Shown: positions 42,270-50,480, counted from the first letter of the stretch. The stretch: 64,000 nt of DNA from Microbacterium azadirachtae (GCF_000956505.1 NZ_JYIX01000040.1:1-64000); one strand, 5' to 3'. Notes: generated from the letters alone by a model not told the origin. Program-made: numbers and translations.

Positions 42270-43069
42270 CCGTCAACGCCCTCACCCTGCGCGGGCTGCG
42301 GAAGGCCTTCCACGGCAACGTGATCCTCGAATCCATCGATCTCGATGTGACCCAGGGCGAGGTCGTCTGCATCATCGGACCCTCCGGCGGCGGGAAATCC
42401 ACCCTGCTGCGCTGCATCAATCACCTCGAGCCTCTCGATGCCGGCATCGTACTCGTCGAGGACGAGCTCGTCGGATACGTCGTGGAGGACGAGCACCTCG
42501 TCGAGACCGGCGATCGGCAGACCAGCCGCGTGCGGCGCCGCATGGGGATGGTCTTCCAGCAGTTCAACCTGTTCCCCCATCTCACGGCGCTCGAGAACGT
42601 GACGATCGGCCCGATCACCGTCTTACGCGAAGGTCGCAGAGACGCGGAGCAGCATGCCCGCACGCTCTTGGAACGGGTCGGGCTCGGTCAGCACGCCGAC
42701 AAGTACCCCGCCCAGCTCTCCGGCGGCCAGCAGCAGCGGGTAGCCATCGCCCGCGCCCTCGCGATGCGACCCTCGCTGATGCTGTTCGACGAGCCGACAT
42801 CGGCGCTGGATCCGGAATTGGTCGGCGAGGTGCTGCAGGTGATGCGGTCGCTCGCCGATGCCGGCATGACGATGCTGGTGGTGACGCATGAGATCTCGTT
42901 CGCGCGAGAGGTTGCCGATACGGTGGTGTTCATGGAGGGCGGCGTGATCGTCGAGAAGGGGCCCGCGGCACAGGTGCTCACGAGCCCGTCGTCTGTGCGT
43001 ACCGCGTCCTTCCTGCGCAGCACCGGCACGTTGTCGCTCCGCGCGGAAGAGGCCGGGGCCCGACCATGA
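42266..43069 (+). CDS. Polar amino-acid ABC transporter ATP-binding protein
   Basis: The protein has 267 residues from GTG 42266 in a GTGA overlap, with AAGGAGG upstream. The ATPase motifs are complete: Walker A GPSGGGKST, Q-loop VFQQFNLFPH, signature LSGGQQQR, Walker B LMLFDEPT, and the His switch VVTHE. About 15 extra residues lie between the first strands (VEDELVGYVVEDEHLVE). It energises the permease encoded just before it. Confidence 0.92.
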   Translation: MTVNALTLRGLRKAFHGNVILESIDLDVTQGEVVCIIGPSGGGKSTLLRCINHLEPLDAGIVLVEDELVGYVVEDEHLVETGDRQTSRVRRRMGMVFQQFNLFPHLTALENVTIGPITVLREGRRDAEQHARTLLERVGLGQHADKYPAQLSGGQQQRVAIARALAMRPSLMLFDEPTSALDPELVGEVLQVMRSLADAGMTMLVVTHEISFAREVADTVVFMEGGVIVEKGPAAQVLTSPSSVRTASFLRSTGTLSLRAEEAGARP

Positions 43070-43917
43070 CCGCGGCGCAGGGACGCCCGCCGATGCACTC
43101 GCTGGATGCCACGATGGCGGCCGCGGGCGGGCTGTTCCTGTTGGGCGATCTGCGCACGCAGGGCCCGGGGCCCACAGCGTACGTGCCGCATCGACACGAT
43201 TTCGTCGAGCTCGCCTGGCTGCGCGCAGGATCCGGCCATCACGTCATCGATCTCCAGGAGCATGCGGCGGAACCGGGTGACCTCTTCATCGTGGCCGCTG
43301 GTCAGATGCACCACTGGGTGCCCGGCGAGATCGAGGTGGACGGAGCGCTCGTGCTGTTCCGCACCGAGTTGCTGCTGGGAAAGGGCGGCCCCGGGGACTG
43401 GGTGCCCCTTTCCGGAAAATGGCACCCCGATCCGGCCTCCGCCCTGCGCATCGAGGCGCTCATCACGCAGCTCGAGACCGAGCAGCGGCAGCGCGCGGTC
43501 GGCTATGAACTCGCCATCCGCAGCCTGCTGACCGCACTTCTGGTGCTGTGCGGGCGTTTCGTCTCACCGGGAGGGGCGGGCGACGGGCTCGCGGCGCAGT
43601 TCGAACGACTCGCGAGACAGAGCCGAGGCGAGCTCCGCACGGTGGCCGATTGCGCGAGGGAGCTCTCGGTCACTCCCGGCCATCTCAGTGAGGTCGTCTC
43701 CGCCGCCACCGGACGGCCGCCGGGCGAGATCCTGCGAGAGGCGGTCATGCACGAGGCCCAGCGCCTCCTTGCCCGCTCGGACTTCAGCTGCGCCCAGATC
43801 GCGCATGAGCTCGGCTTCGACGACGCGTCCTACTTCTCCAGGTTCTTCCGCCGCGAGGCCGGCATGACGCCCTCGCGCTTCCGGGACCTGCACCGCAACC
43901 ACACGCACGCGGCCTGA
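43066..43917 (+). CDS. AraC-family regulator with N-terminal cupin
   Basis: The protein has 283 residues; its ATG overlaps the ATPase stop (ATGA). Residues ~35-90 form a cupin arm (VPHRHDFVELAWLRAG..GDLFIVAAGQMHHW). The C-terminal double HTH reads RTVADCARELSVTPGHLSEV and CAQIAHELGFDDASYFSRFF. Lying inside the transporter operon, it probably senses the imported compound and activates the operon, including the divergent cupin gene. Confidence 0.88.
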   Translation: MTAAQGRPPMHSLDATMAAAGGLFLLGDLRTQGPGPTAYVPHRHDFVELAWLRAGSGHHVIDLQEHAAEPGDLFIVAAGQMHHWVPGEIEVDGALVLFRTELLLGKGGPGDWVPLSGKWHPDPASALRIEALITQLETEQRQRAVGYELAIRSLLTALLVLCGRFVSPGGAGDGLAAQFERLARQSRGELRTVADCARELSVTPGHLSEVVSAATGRPPGEILREAVMHEAQRLLARSDFSCAQIAHELGFDDASYFSRFFRREAGMTPSRFRDLHRNHTHAA

Positions 43918-43990
43918 GCACGCGGTCTGCGCACGCGCGGTCTGCGCGCGCGTGGTCTGCGCGCGCGTGGCCTGCCCACGCGCGGTCGCC
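43904..43990. repeat. 15-bp tandem repeat at the 3' end of the araC gene
   Basis: Five to six imperfect units of about 15 bp, consensus GCACGCGCGGTCTGC, begin in the last AraC codons and run into the gap before the binding-protein gene. Neighbouring units differ by a few bases or 2-nt indels, which suggests slippage. Confidence 0.75.
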
Positions 43991-44094
43991 CCGCGAAATG
44001 TGCCATCCCTCCCGGCGCGGATCCATCGTCTGCGGTGCCGCCCGATTCCTACGCTGGCAGGACCCGATGCACCGTCAGAACGAAGGAGTCCTGA

Positions 44095-44952
44095 ATGAAC
44101 ACCCGTGCCCGTCTTGCTGTTGCCGCGTCGACCGCGGCGCTCGCGCTCGCCCTCGCCGGCTGCGGTGCCGCTGCCGGCGAAGAGCAGCCCTCCAGCGCTG
44201 GCGCCGGACTGTCCGAGCTGATCACGCCCGGCCAGCTCACGGTAGGACTCGTCCTCCCCGACGCGCCGTACTACGTCGCGGACGCCAACAACGTCCCCAC
44301 GTCCGGCATCACCAAGGACCTCCTGGACGCCGTCGGCAAGGAACTGGGCGTCAAGGTCACCTACGTGCCCGTCGCCTGGGAAGGCGGGATCACCGGCATC
44401 GCGGCGGGACGCTATGACATCTTCGGTGGAAGCCTCTACGACACGACAGAGCGGCAGGCCGCCGGCACCTTCATCGACTTCATGAAGGAGCAGGCGACGC
44501 TCATCACGACCAAAGACCGCGCGGCAGAGTTCTCGACCCAACTGGACGCCTGCGGCCGTTCGGTGGCGACGATCCGCGGCACGACAGACGTGACCTACGC
44601 GGGCACCCTTTCCGATCAGTGCACGAAGGAAGGGAAGAAGCCCCTGACGATCACCGAATATCCGACGCAGCAGGACGCGGAGCTGGCGCTCGAGTCCGGC
44701 CGCACAGACCTCGGGATCCAGAGTGTCCCCGCCGCCGAGTTCGCCATCACCCAGGGCTCGAACCGCGCGCTCGTCGGCACCCCCTTCGACGGAGGCTTCT
44801 ACGTCGGCAGCATGATGAACAGCTCGAAGAAGGACCTGATCGACGCCGTGCACGGCGCGATGAGCACGCTGTACAAGAACGGCACCACCACCAAGCTCTT
44901 CGCGGCATATGGAGTCAAGCCCGCCGAACCCGGCATCAATCTACAGAAGTAG
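44095..44952 (+). CDS. Polar amino-acid ABC transporter substrate-binding lipoprotein
   Basis: The protein has 285 residues. The lipobox LAGC places the lipid anchor at Cys23. The family-3 solute-binding fold is seen: LTVGLVLPDAPYYV, GITKDLLDAVGKELGVKV, GRYDIFGGSLYDTTERQ, and DLGIQSVPAAEFA. It also has two internal cysteines (DACGRS and DQCTKE) that may form a disulfide. It is 177 nt after the AraC gene, beyond a short tandem repeat, and supplies the permease/ATPase upstream. Confidence 0.9.
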   Translation: MNTRARLAVAASTAALALALAGCGAAAGEEQPSSAGAGLSELITPGQLTVGLVLPDAPYYVADANNVPTSGITKDLLDAVGKELGVKVTYVPVAWEGGITGIAAGRYDIFGGSLYDTTERQAAGTFIDFMKEQATLITTKDRAAEFSTQLDACGRSVATIRGTTDVTYAGTLSDQCTKEGKKPLTITEYPTQQDAELALESGRTDLGIQSVPAAEFAITQGSNRALVGTPFDGGFYVGSMMNSSKKDLIDAVHGAMSTLYKNGTTTKLFAAYGVKPAEPGINLQK

Positions 44953-44971
44953 CCCGCACCGGGAACGACAG

Positions 44972-45009
44972 AGGCCCGGAGCGCTAATTTCCTCAGTGCT
45001 TCCGGGCCT
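44972..45009 (+). terminator. Terminator of the amino-acid ABC operon
   Basis: AGGCCCGGA (44972-44980) pairs with TCCGGGCCT (45001-45009), then a TTCTCTG tail follows. It lies 20 nt past the binding-protein stop. Confidence 0.7.
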
Positions 45010-45200
45010 TCTCTGTTGGCTGAAACGCTCGACCTCTGTCCAAACAATTCAGCGAGCGGCCTGATCCATGTCGTTCCACGGAAACTCGCGGTTCTTCGGA
45101 GCCGTCCAGATGGTTTGAACAAGACAGTCTCGCCGTCGAACTACAGGGTTGGGGCATAGACAAGGCCTGGAACAAGCACAATATCTGGAGCGCTCAGGCA

Positions 45201-45698
45201 ATGAAAGCTGTGCTGCTCTCAAACAACATCACACCTCAGGGCACGCAGCATCTCTTGAAGGCCTACGCCGGAATGTACTATTGCACAGGCACGCCGAGGA
45301 TCTGTCAGCTCAAGGACCAGCGCGAGATCAATGCCGTCGTGAATCTGACGAGCTATACCAACTACTACAACTGGCCTGTAGGCGGGAAAATGGGCCTGCA
45401 GACCATGTACTGCGAGCAACAGGGGCTGTGGCGGTGCCCCAACTGGGTGACCTTCGCAATCCTGTATCCCGGTGTGAACAATCCTTACACCAACCGAGGA
45501 GCTGCCCCGTCTCCGGACGACGCCATTGCTTCCGAACTATCCTCGGATTCGCGAATGCTGACCACGAAGCAGGCTGCAGAACAAGCTGAGATTCTCGACA
45601 GTGCAGAGATTCAGGAACTCAGCGGCGATATCTCATCGGGCGAGACGGTTGTCTCGTTCTCCTACGAGGCTCTTCCCACCGAGATCTCTGTACGCTGA
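45201..45698 (+). CDS. Unrecognised protein, possibly 5'-truncated
   Basis: The protein has 165 residues from the first ATG. The same frame is open back to 45024 without any start codon and still looks coding (LQGWGIDKAWNKHNIWSAQA), so the real N-terminus may have been deleted. It contains four cysteines (MYYCTGTPRIC, MYCEQQGLWRC) that could form two disulfides, pointing to an extracellular product, and a Ser/Glu-rich tail. Codon use is less GC-biased than in neighbouring genes, which suggests transfer. No family was recognised. Confidence 0.5.
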   Translation: MKAVLLSNNITPQGTQHLLKAYAGMYYCTGTPRICQLKDQREINAVVNLTSYTNYYNWPVGGKMGLQTMYCEQQGLWRCPNWVTFAILYPGVNNPYTNRGAAPSPDDAIASELSSDSRMLTTKQAAEQAEILDSAEIQELSGDISSGETVVSFSYEALPTEISVR

Positions 45699-45707
45699 GC
45701 TTTGTAC

Positions 45708-45755
45708 TCTCATCAGGTGCGACGGTCATCCTGGACTGTCGCATCTGACGAGAGA
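45708..45755 (+). other. Long RNA hairpin directly upstream of a ribosome binding site
   Basis: CTCTCATCAGGTGCGAC (45708-45724) pairs with GTCGCATCTGACGAGAG (45739-45755) over 17 bp with two G-U pairs and a 14-nt loop. The AGGAGG of the next gene starts a few bases later. It could be a terminator of the preceding gene or a translational control element. Confidence 0.55.
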
Positions 45756-45767
45756 TAGGAGGATGCT

Positions 45768-46136
45768 GTGACCACAGGTCAGCTCGAGCCGTTGAGTAAG
45801 CTCATACGTCGAGAGGTCGCCCTCCACTGGTCTTCCGACGTGACAATTGAAGCCGCATGGGATCGTAGTGACCGCTCTGCGGTTGTGCTCTTCCGACAGC
45901 CGCGGGATGACCACGGGACATTATTGGGGCGAGTTTTCACATCCGGCCAGGAAGTGGCTGATGGCTCAATCACCGGAGCAGTGACTGCGGCGGCGTTGAC
46001 TCTTGCTGAGCCGCCCGGCGCATTGATGGATTCCATTCGAATCGGTCCATTCGGCATTGCTTGGACAGCTCTTGCTGAGCCGCAGCTCCCGGTCGTGCCC
46101 GCAACAGTGCGATCTGAACTGAAATCGGACCTGTAG
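45768..46136 (+). CDS. Hypothetical protein, unrecognised
   Basis: The protein has 122 residues; the GTG at 45768 follows ATAGGAGG. It appears to be a small alpha/beta domain (RREVALHWSSDVTIEAAW.., LLGRVFTSGQEVADGS) with no signal peptide, membrane segment or known motif. It stops at TAG 46134-46136, after which the same frame stays open into an IclR-type effector domain. It may be an independent gene or the remodelled front of that broken regulator. Confidence 0.55.
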   Translation: MTTGQLEPLSKLIRREVALHWSSDVTIEAAWDRSDRSAVVLFRQPRDDHGTLLGRVFTSGQEVADGSITGAVTAAALTLAEPPGALMDSIRIGPFGIAWTALAEPQLPVVPATVRSELKSDL

Positions 46137-46700
46137 CACTTCCGCTACGCCCGCAGCACGAATGGCGCGGAGCTCCCCCTACTCGCCCGATGGCAGCTCC
46201 GCCGGCTCGTCGTCGAGTTCGGCTGCCCCGCGTGGATCTCCGTCCCCGTCCATACTTCGGCGCTCTCCGTCGCGTCTGAGCGCAGCAACGGGTTCGAGTA
46301 CGTTGCCGCGGCGCAGGGAAGACGAGTCCCCCTGTGGTGCACCGGAGCCGGTCGAGCACTCCTCCTGGAGCATTCCGCGTTGGAGTTGGGCACTCTGTTC
46401 GGTGCCGTCGCCCTGAGCAACGGGGGTCCGCGCGCCGCCCACGACCTGCAGGAACTGTCCGAGAGAACGCAGATGGATCGAGAGCGCGGGTTCGTCCTCG
46501 CAGTAGAAGAGTTCGAGCACGGCACCACCGAGATCTCCGCGCCGATCGCCGCACCAGGCGGCAGCATCCTCGCCTCTGTCAGCGTCGCTCTGGCGAGTAC
46601 CGCATCGGAGGACCACCAGCGGGTGGTTCGCCTGCTGCTCAGCATGGCGAGTGAACTCGCGGAACAGCTGTGCGAGCAAGTCGAGGACGACGAAAAGTGA
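46137..46700 (+). pseudogene. IclR-family regulator remnant (effector-binding domain only)
   Basis: In frame after the TAG at 46134, translation yields a complete IclR C-terminal domain: PLWCTGAGRALLLEHSALEL, then MDRERGFVLAVEEFEHGTTE, ISAPIAAPGGSILASVSVAL and a final helix MASELAEQL. The winged-helix DNA-binding domain that should precede it is missing, and no start codon with a ribosome site is seen (only an internal TTG at 46380). I read it as a 5'-deleted gene. Confidence 0.65.
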
Positions 46701-46753
46701 GTCGGGGTGAGCTGCAGGTAGCCCCGTAGCGGGCGACATACGGCCGGAGAAAC

Positions 46754-46785
46754 GAAGAATCCCCCGCCGGAGCGGGGGATTCTTC
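46754..46785 (-). terminator. Terminator of the tRNA-Gln gene
   Basis: A perfect 14-bp stem with a 4-nt loop (GAAGAATCCCCCGC / GCGGGGGATTCTTC) lies 5 nt past the tRNA 3' end on the minus strand and is followed by a T-rich stretch. Confidence 0.8.
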
Positions 46786-46789
46786 AAAG

Positions 46790-46861
46790 CTGGGGTACCT
46801 GGACTCGAACCAAGAACAACGGTACCAGAAACCGCCGTGTTGCCAATTACACCATACCCCA
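46790..46861 (-). tRNA. tRNA-Gln (anticodon CTG)
   Basis: The 72-nt cloverleaf reads on the minus strand: acceptor TGGGGTA/TACCCCA, D arm with GTGT/ACAC, anticodon stem GCGGT/ACCGT around the loop TTCTGGT (anticodon CTG, codon CAG), and T arm CTTGG-TTCGAGT-CCAGG. The discriminator base is G, and CCA is not encoded. A strong hairpin terminator follows. Confidence 0.96.
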
Positions 46862-46958
46862 AGGGCGAAACCTGAGCCTCGCACCGAGAGTCAAGCTTAC
46901 CCGAGCGGACACCGGAAGCGCAAAACGACCGGGCCGACGTCACACCCGGGCGCGTCGC

Positions 46959-47543
46959 TCAGTCATCCCCACCCTCATCCCCCTCCTGCTCGGCACGATG
47001 CCGCGCACGGAACTTCGACGCCTTCACCCGGTTTCCGCAGGTCTTCATGGCGCACCATTCCCGGCGTCCACCTCGCGACCGATCCAGATACACCTGCGTG
47101 CACTCCGGACGCGCGCACTCCCGCAGCAGCGCACCATCGGCGGATCCGACGATCTCCACCGTCTCGCGCGCGAGCGTCGCCAGCCCCTGACGGACGGTGC
47201 CGACGCGGCTCACGCGGATCCCGGCCTCCGTCGCGCCGTCGAGGGTCAGGCCGATCGGCATCTCGGCAGCACGAGCGTTGACGAGCGCCTTGGCGGAAGC
47301 AGGCAACTCCTCCCCTCGCCGGCGCGCGCTCACGAGGTCGTAGATCGCCTCCCTGAGCGCGATGGCGTCCCCGAGGTCTGCCCCCCGTGAATCGGGCGCC
47401 GCATCGACCAGCCCCGCCTCGACGAACCAGGCATCGAGCGCGGTGTCGCTGTCGAGCTTCTCGGCAGGTCGCTCGTTGCGGCGGGCGCGCAGGGTGCCGA
47501 CGAAGTCGAGCGCGGGCGTTCCGCAGGGGAAGGCGTGAAACAT
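46959..47543 (-). CDS. CGNR zinc-finger transcriptional regulator (ABATE domain)
   Basis: The protein has 194 residues. Residues ~1-120 are the ABATE domain (CGTPALDFVGTL..). The C-terminal CGNR zinc finger reads CARPECTQVYLD, RREWC, and KTCGNRVKASKFR. Such proteins are stress- or ligand-responsive regulators. It is divergent from a VOC gene, and three similar operator-like sequences lie between them, so it very probably controls both. The C-terminus is acidic (EGDEGGDD). Confidence 0.9.
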   Translation of the reverse strand: MFHAFPCGTPALDFVGTLRARRNERPAEKLDSDTALDAWFVEAGLVDAAPDSRGADLGDAIALREAIYDLVSARRRGEELPASAKALVNARAAEMPIGLTLDGATEAGIRVSRVGTVRQGLATLARETVEIVGSADGALLRECARPECTQVYLDRSRGGRREWCAMKTCGNRVKASKFRARHRAEQEGDEGGDD

Positions 47544-47545
47544 GT

Positions 47546-47643
47546 AACCAGTCTGACAGGTGATCCGGCGCGGCGGAAGAGTGTGAATAACTTGCTTGAC
47601 AGGTTATTCATCCTCTGGCAGGGTCATAACCAGTCAAACAAGT
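47546..47643. promoter_or_regulatory. Three operator-like repeats between CGNR and VOC genes
   Basis: AACCAGTCTGACAGGT (47546-47561), AACTTGCTTGACAGGT (47589-47604) and AACCAGTCAAACAAGT (47628-47643) are related 16-nt near-palindromes spaced 43 and 39 nt apart. The first abuts the CGNR start codon and the third ends 25 nt before the VOC start. They are good candidates for CGNR regulator sites. Confidence 0.65.
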
Positions 47644-47668
47644 TACTCCTCGAAAGGCAGCAGCACAC

Positions 47669-48115
47669 GTGGAACTCAATCTCGAGATCGTCGTCCTCCC
47701 CGTCGCCGACGTCGACCGCAGCAAGGACTTCTACACCGGCCTCGGTTTCCGGCTCGACGCCGACTTCGCCACCGAGCGCGGCCTGCGCGTCGTGCAGGTG
47801 ACGCCTCCTGGGCCCGGAGCCGCATCGATCATCTTCGGCGAGAAGCTGACCGATGCCGTGCCCGGTTCGGTGCGCGGCCTGCACCTGGTCACGCCTGACC
47901 TCGCGGGCGCTCGCGCCGAGCTCATCGACGGCGGTGCCGCCGTGAGCGAGATCTGGCACGACGCCGACGGCGTCTTCCACTGGGCCGGCACCGCCAACCG
48001 GGTCGACGGCCCCAGCACGGCGCACCACAGCTACTCCTCCTACGTGTCCTTCGAGGATCCGGACGGCAACGAGTGGATCATCCAGCAGGTGATCGACCGC
48101 CTGCCGGGACGCTGA
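47669..48115 (+). CDS. VOC-family (glyoxalase/bleomycin-resistance) protein
   Basis: The protein has 148 residues starting at GTG 47669 with CGAAAGG upstream. It is a single VOC module: VVLPVADVDRSKDFYTGLGF at the front and YVSFEDPDGNEWIIQQV at the back. It is slightly long owing to an insert near 95-120 (ADGVFHWAGTANR). It may bind or modify a small toxic molecule sensed by the divergent CGNR regulator; the substrate is unknown. Confidence 0.86.
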   Translation: MELNLEIVVLPVADVDRSKDFYTGLGFRLDADFATERGLRVVQVTPPGPGAASIIFGEKLTDAVPGSVRGLHLVTPDLAGARAELIDGGAAVSEIWHDADGVFHWAGTANRVDGPSTAHHSYSSYVSFEDPDGNEWIIQQVIDRLPGR

Positions 48116-48162
48116 TCCGCCGCGCGACGAACACACGACCGCAACGGACAGGAACCAGGAAT

Positions 48163-48378
48163 ATGGGAACGACAGATACGACGCCCGTCATCCTCGAGCT
48201 GCTGCGTGCCGCGGCCAAGGCGCACGGCGTGCACGAGGAGCAGGACCTCGGCGGCGTCTACGACGAGCAGTGGCCAGAGTGGTACGCCGCGCACATCACT
48301 GCGCAGCTCGACGAGCGCGGTCTTCGCCTCGTGCAAGTCACTGATCTGGCGGACGGCGGTGGTCAGGGTGTTCTCTGA
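48163..48378 (+). CDS. Small conserved hypothetical protein
   Basis: The protein has 71 residues from the ATG at 48163 (CCAGGA upstream). The core VHEEQDLGGVYDEQWPEWYA resembles a family of short actinobacterial proteins that often follow VOC or hydrolase genes; the function is unknown to me. It lies 47 nt after the VOC gene and overlaps the next gene by 20 nt, so they are likely co-transcribed. Confidence 0.65.
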   Translation: MGTTDTTPVILELLRAAAKAHGVHEEQDLGGVYDEQWPEWYAAHITAQLDERGLRLVQVTDLADGGGQGVL

Positions 48379-48787
48379 CGCGCTGTTCCGCCGGCACCCC
48401 CGCCGCAAGGACGAGGCGGCCGTGACCGCCTATGAGCAAGCGCCGCGGCCTGCGCACGGCAGCGTGGTCACCGTCGCGGAGGTCGAGGCGTTCTCCGCCC
48501 TCACCGCATCCCAGGTGGACCTGCTGTTCGAACGGTTCCAGGAGCGTCGCGGAGGCAGGCCCGCACCGCGTCGGAGCGCCTCCTCCCCTCCGCGGGGCGC
48601 CGCGCGGCAGACCTTCGCGTGGTTCGGCCTGTCGGCGCTGGCCACCGTGGTCGCCTACGGCATCGCACTCGGCGTGGACGGCTTGAGCATGTCGTCCCCC
48701 AGCGCCGGCCCCGCGGCCGATCCCGCGGTCATCTCGGCCCCCGATGACGCCTGGGAGTACGGCCTCGGCCTCGGCCTCGATGGATGA
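48359..48787 (+). CDS. Hypothetical membrane protein with one TM segment
   Basis: The protein has about 142 residues from GTG 48359; a GTG three codons later is also possible. It has a basic N-terminus (FRRHPRRKDEA), a coil (VAEVEAFSALTASQVDLLFE), an Arg/Pro-rich linker, and a single membrane helix (WFGLSALATVVAYGIALGV). No family was recognised. The start is uncertain because it overlaps the preceding small gene in another frame. Confidence 0.5.
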   Translation: MVRVFSDALFRRHPRRKDEAAVTAYEQAPRPAHGSVVTVAEVEAFSALTASQVDLLFERFQERRGGRPAPRRSASSPPRGAARQTFAWFGLSALATVVAYGIALGVDGLSMSSPSAGPAADPAVISAPDDAWEYGLGLGLDG

Positions 48788-48810
48788 CCGGGACCGGGGC
48801 AATCACGCTC

Positions 48811-48902
48811 CCGTTTCGGGGCGGGATCCAACGTTTTGGGGCGCGCTATGCCGGGAAATCCGGGCATAGCGCGCCCCAAAACGAGTGAGCGCGCCCCAAA
48901 AC
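48811..48902. terminator. Composite inverted repeat at convergent gene ends (GGGGCGC/GCGCCCC element, copy 2)
   Basis: A 21-bp perfect stem joins 48832-48852 and 48863-48883 (arms end in CGTTTTGGGG and CCCCAAAACG) around a 10-nt loop. A half motif GTTTCGGGGCG precedes it and a second GCGCGCCCCAAAAC follows. This four-part layout repeats that at 2270-2372. It lies between the membrane-protein gene and gltX, which converge, and should terminate both. Confidence 0.75.
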
Positions 48903-48929
48903 CGTGCGGGCACACCCGGAAAACCAGCG

Positions 48930-50435
48930 TCAGCCAAGGAACTCCGCCAGCGCACGCAGGCGGCGCAGCGTCTCGTCCTTGCCGAGCAGCTCCATCGACT
49001 CGAACAGCGGCGGCGACACCCGGCGGCCGGTCAGGGCGACGCGCGGCGGACCGTAGGCGACACGGGGCTTCAGGCCCAAGCCGTCGACGAGGGCGGCCGC
49101 GAGGGCATCCTGGATCGCCTCGGTCGTGAACGTCTCGAGCGGCTCGAGCGCGGCGGCGGACGCGTTCAGCACCTCGGCGGCGTTCGCCGGGAGGCCCTTG
49201 AGCGCGTCCTCGTCGTACGACACCCGGTCGGAGAACAAGAAACCGAGCAGGCCCGGCACCTCACCCAGCAGCTGCACGCGCTCCTGCACGAGCGGCGCGG
49301 CGCGGAACGCGAGCACGATCTGCTCGTGCGTCGGCTCCCCCTCGAACACGTCGGCGGCGGCGAGGTACGGCAGGATCCGCTCGGCGAAGTCTTTCGCCTC
49401 GAGCATCCGGATCTGGTCGCCGTTGATCGACTCGGCCTTCTTCTGATCGAAGCGCGCCGGGTTCGGGTTCACGTTCACGATGTCGAACGCCGCGGTGAAC
49501 TCGTCGAGCGAGAAGACATCGCGGTCGGGTCCGATCGACCAGCCGAGCAATGCGAGGTAGTTCAGCAGCCCCTCGTGGATGAAGCCGCGGTCGCGGTGCA
49601 GGAACAGGTCGGCCTGCGGGTCGCGCTTGGAGAGCTTCTTGTTGCCGGTCTCCCCCAGCACGAGCGGCATGTGCGCGAAGCGCGGGACGAAAGTCGTCAC
49701 GCCGGCGTCGATGAGCGCCCCGTAGAGCGCGAGCTGACGCGCGGTGGACGGCATGAGATCCTCGCCGCGCAGCACGTGCGTGATACCCATGAGCGCGTCG
49801 TCGACCGGGTTCACGAGCGTGTACAGCGGGGCGCCGTTCGGGCGCACGACGACGAAGTCGGGGAAGGATCCGCCGGGGAACGTCACCTCGCCGCGGATGA
49901 GGTCGACGTACGTGAGGTCCTCGTCCGGCACGCGCAGGCGCAGCGCCGGCTGCCGGCCCTCGGCCCGGAACGCGGCGCGCTGCTCCGCGGTCAGGCCGCG
50001 GTCGAAGTTGTCGTAGCCGAGCTGCTTCGCGCGGCCGTTCGCCTCGTTGCGGGCGTCGATCTCCTCCGCCGTCGAGTAGCTCTCGTACACGGCGCCGGAC
50101 TCGACCAGCTTGGCGATCACGCCCTGGTAGATGTCACCGCGCTGCGACTGGCGGTACGGCTCATGCGGGCCGCCCACCTCGACGCCCTCGTCCCAGTCGA
50201 TCTTGAGCCAGGTCAGCGCGTCGACGAGCTGGCGGAAGCTCTCCTCGCTGTCGCGGGCGGCGTCGGTGTCCTCGATGCGGAAGACGAGCTTGCCGCCGGT
50301 GTGCCGGGCGTACGCCCAGTTGTACAGCGCGGTGCGGACCATGCCGACGTGCGGCAGGCCGGTCGGCGAAGGGCAGAACCGGACGCGGACGTCGGATCCG
50401 GAGGCGGTCGTGGTGCGGGGATCGGGAGTAGCCAT
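48930..50435 (-). CDS. gltX: Glutamyl-tRNA synthetase
   Basis: The protein has 501 residues, normal for a bacterial GluRS. The class-I motifs are present: PSPTGLPHVG (HIGH equivalent) at about 22-31, and KKLSKRD (KMSKS equivalent) near 272. GEDLMPSTARQLALY is part of the catalytic core. It charges tRNA-Glu and, in actinobacteria, normally mischarges tRNA-Gln for later amidation. The start ATG is separated from the upstream peptidase gene by a GC-rich hairpin. Confidence 0.97.
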   Translation of the reverse strand: MATPDPRTTTASGSDVRVRFCPSPTGLPHVGMVRTALYNWAYARHTGGKLVFRIEDTDAARDSEESFRQLVDALTWLKIDWDEGVEVGGPHEPYRQSQRGDIYQGVIAKLVESGAVYESYSTAEEIDARNEANGRAKQLGYDNFDRGLTAEQRAAFRAEGRQPALRLRVPDEDLTYVDLIRGEVTFPGGSFPDFVVVRPNGAPLYTLVNPVDDALMGITHVLRGEDLMPSTARQLALYGALIDAGVTTFVPRFAHMPLVLGETGNKKLSKRDPQADLFLHRDRGFIHEGLLNYLALLGWSIGPDRDVFSLDEFTAAFDIVNVNPNPARFDQKKAESINGDQIRMLEAKDFAERILPYLAAADVFEGEPTHEQIVLAFRAAPLVQERVQLLGEVPGLLGFLFSDRVSYDEDALKGLPANAAEVLNASAAALEPLETFTTEAIQDALAAALVDGLGLKPRVAYGPPRVALTGRRVSPPLFESMELLGKDETLRRLRALAEFLG

Positions 50436-50480
50436 AGCCCTTCGATTCTAGTTGCGCGCGGCGCGTCCCCCGAGCAGGGT

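Noticed and set aside
46790..46861. Attachment-site duplication for an island at tRNA-Gln
   Set aside because: No second copy of the tRNA 3' end and no integrase gene is present in the window.
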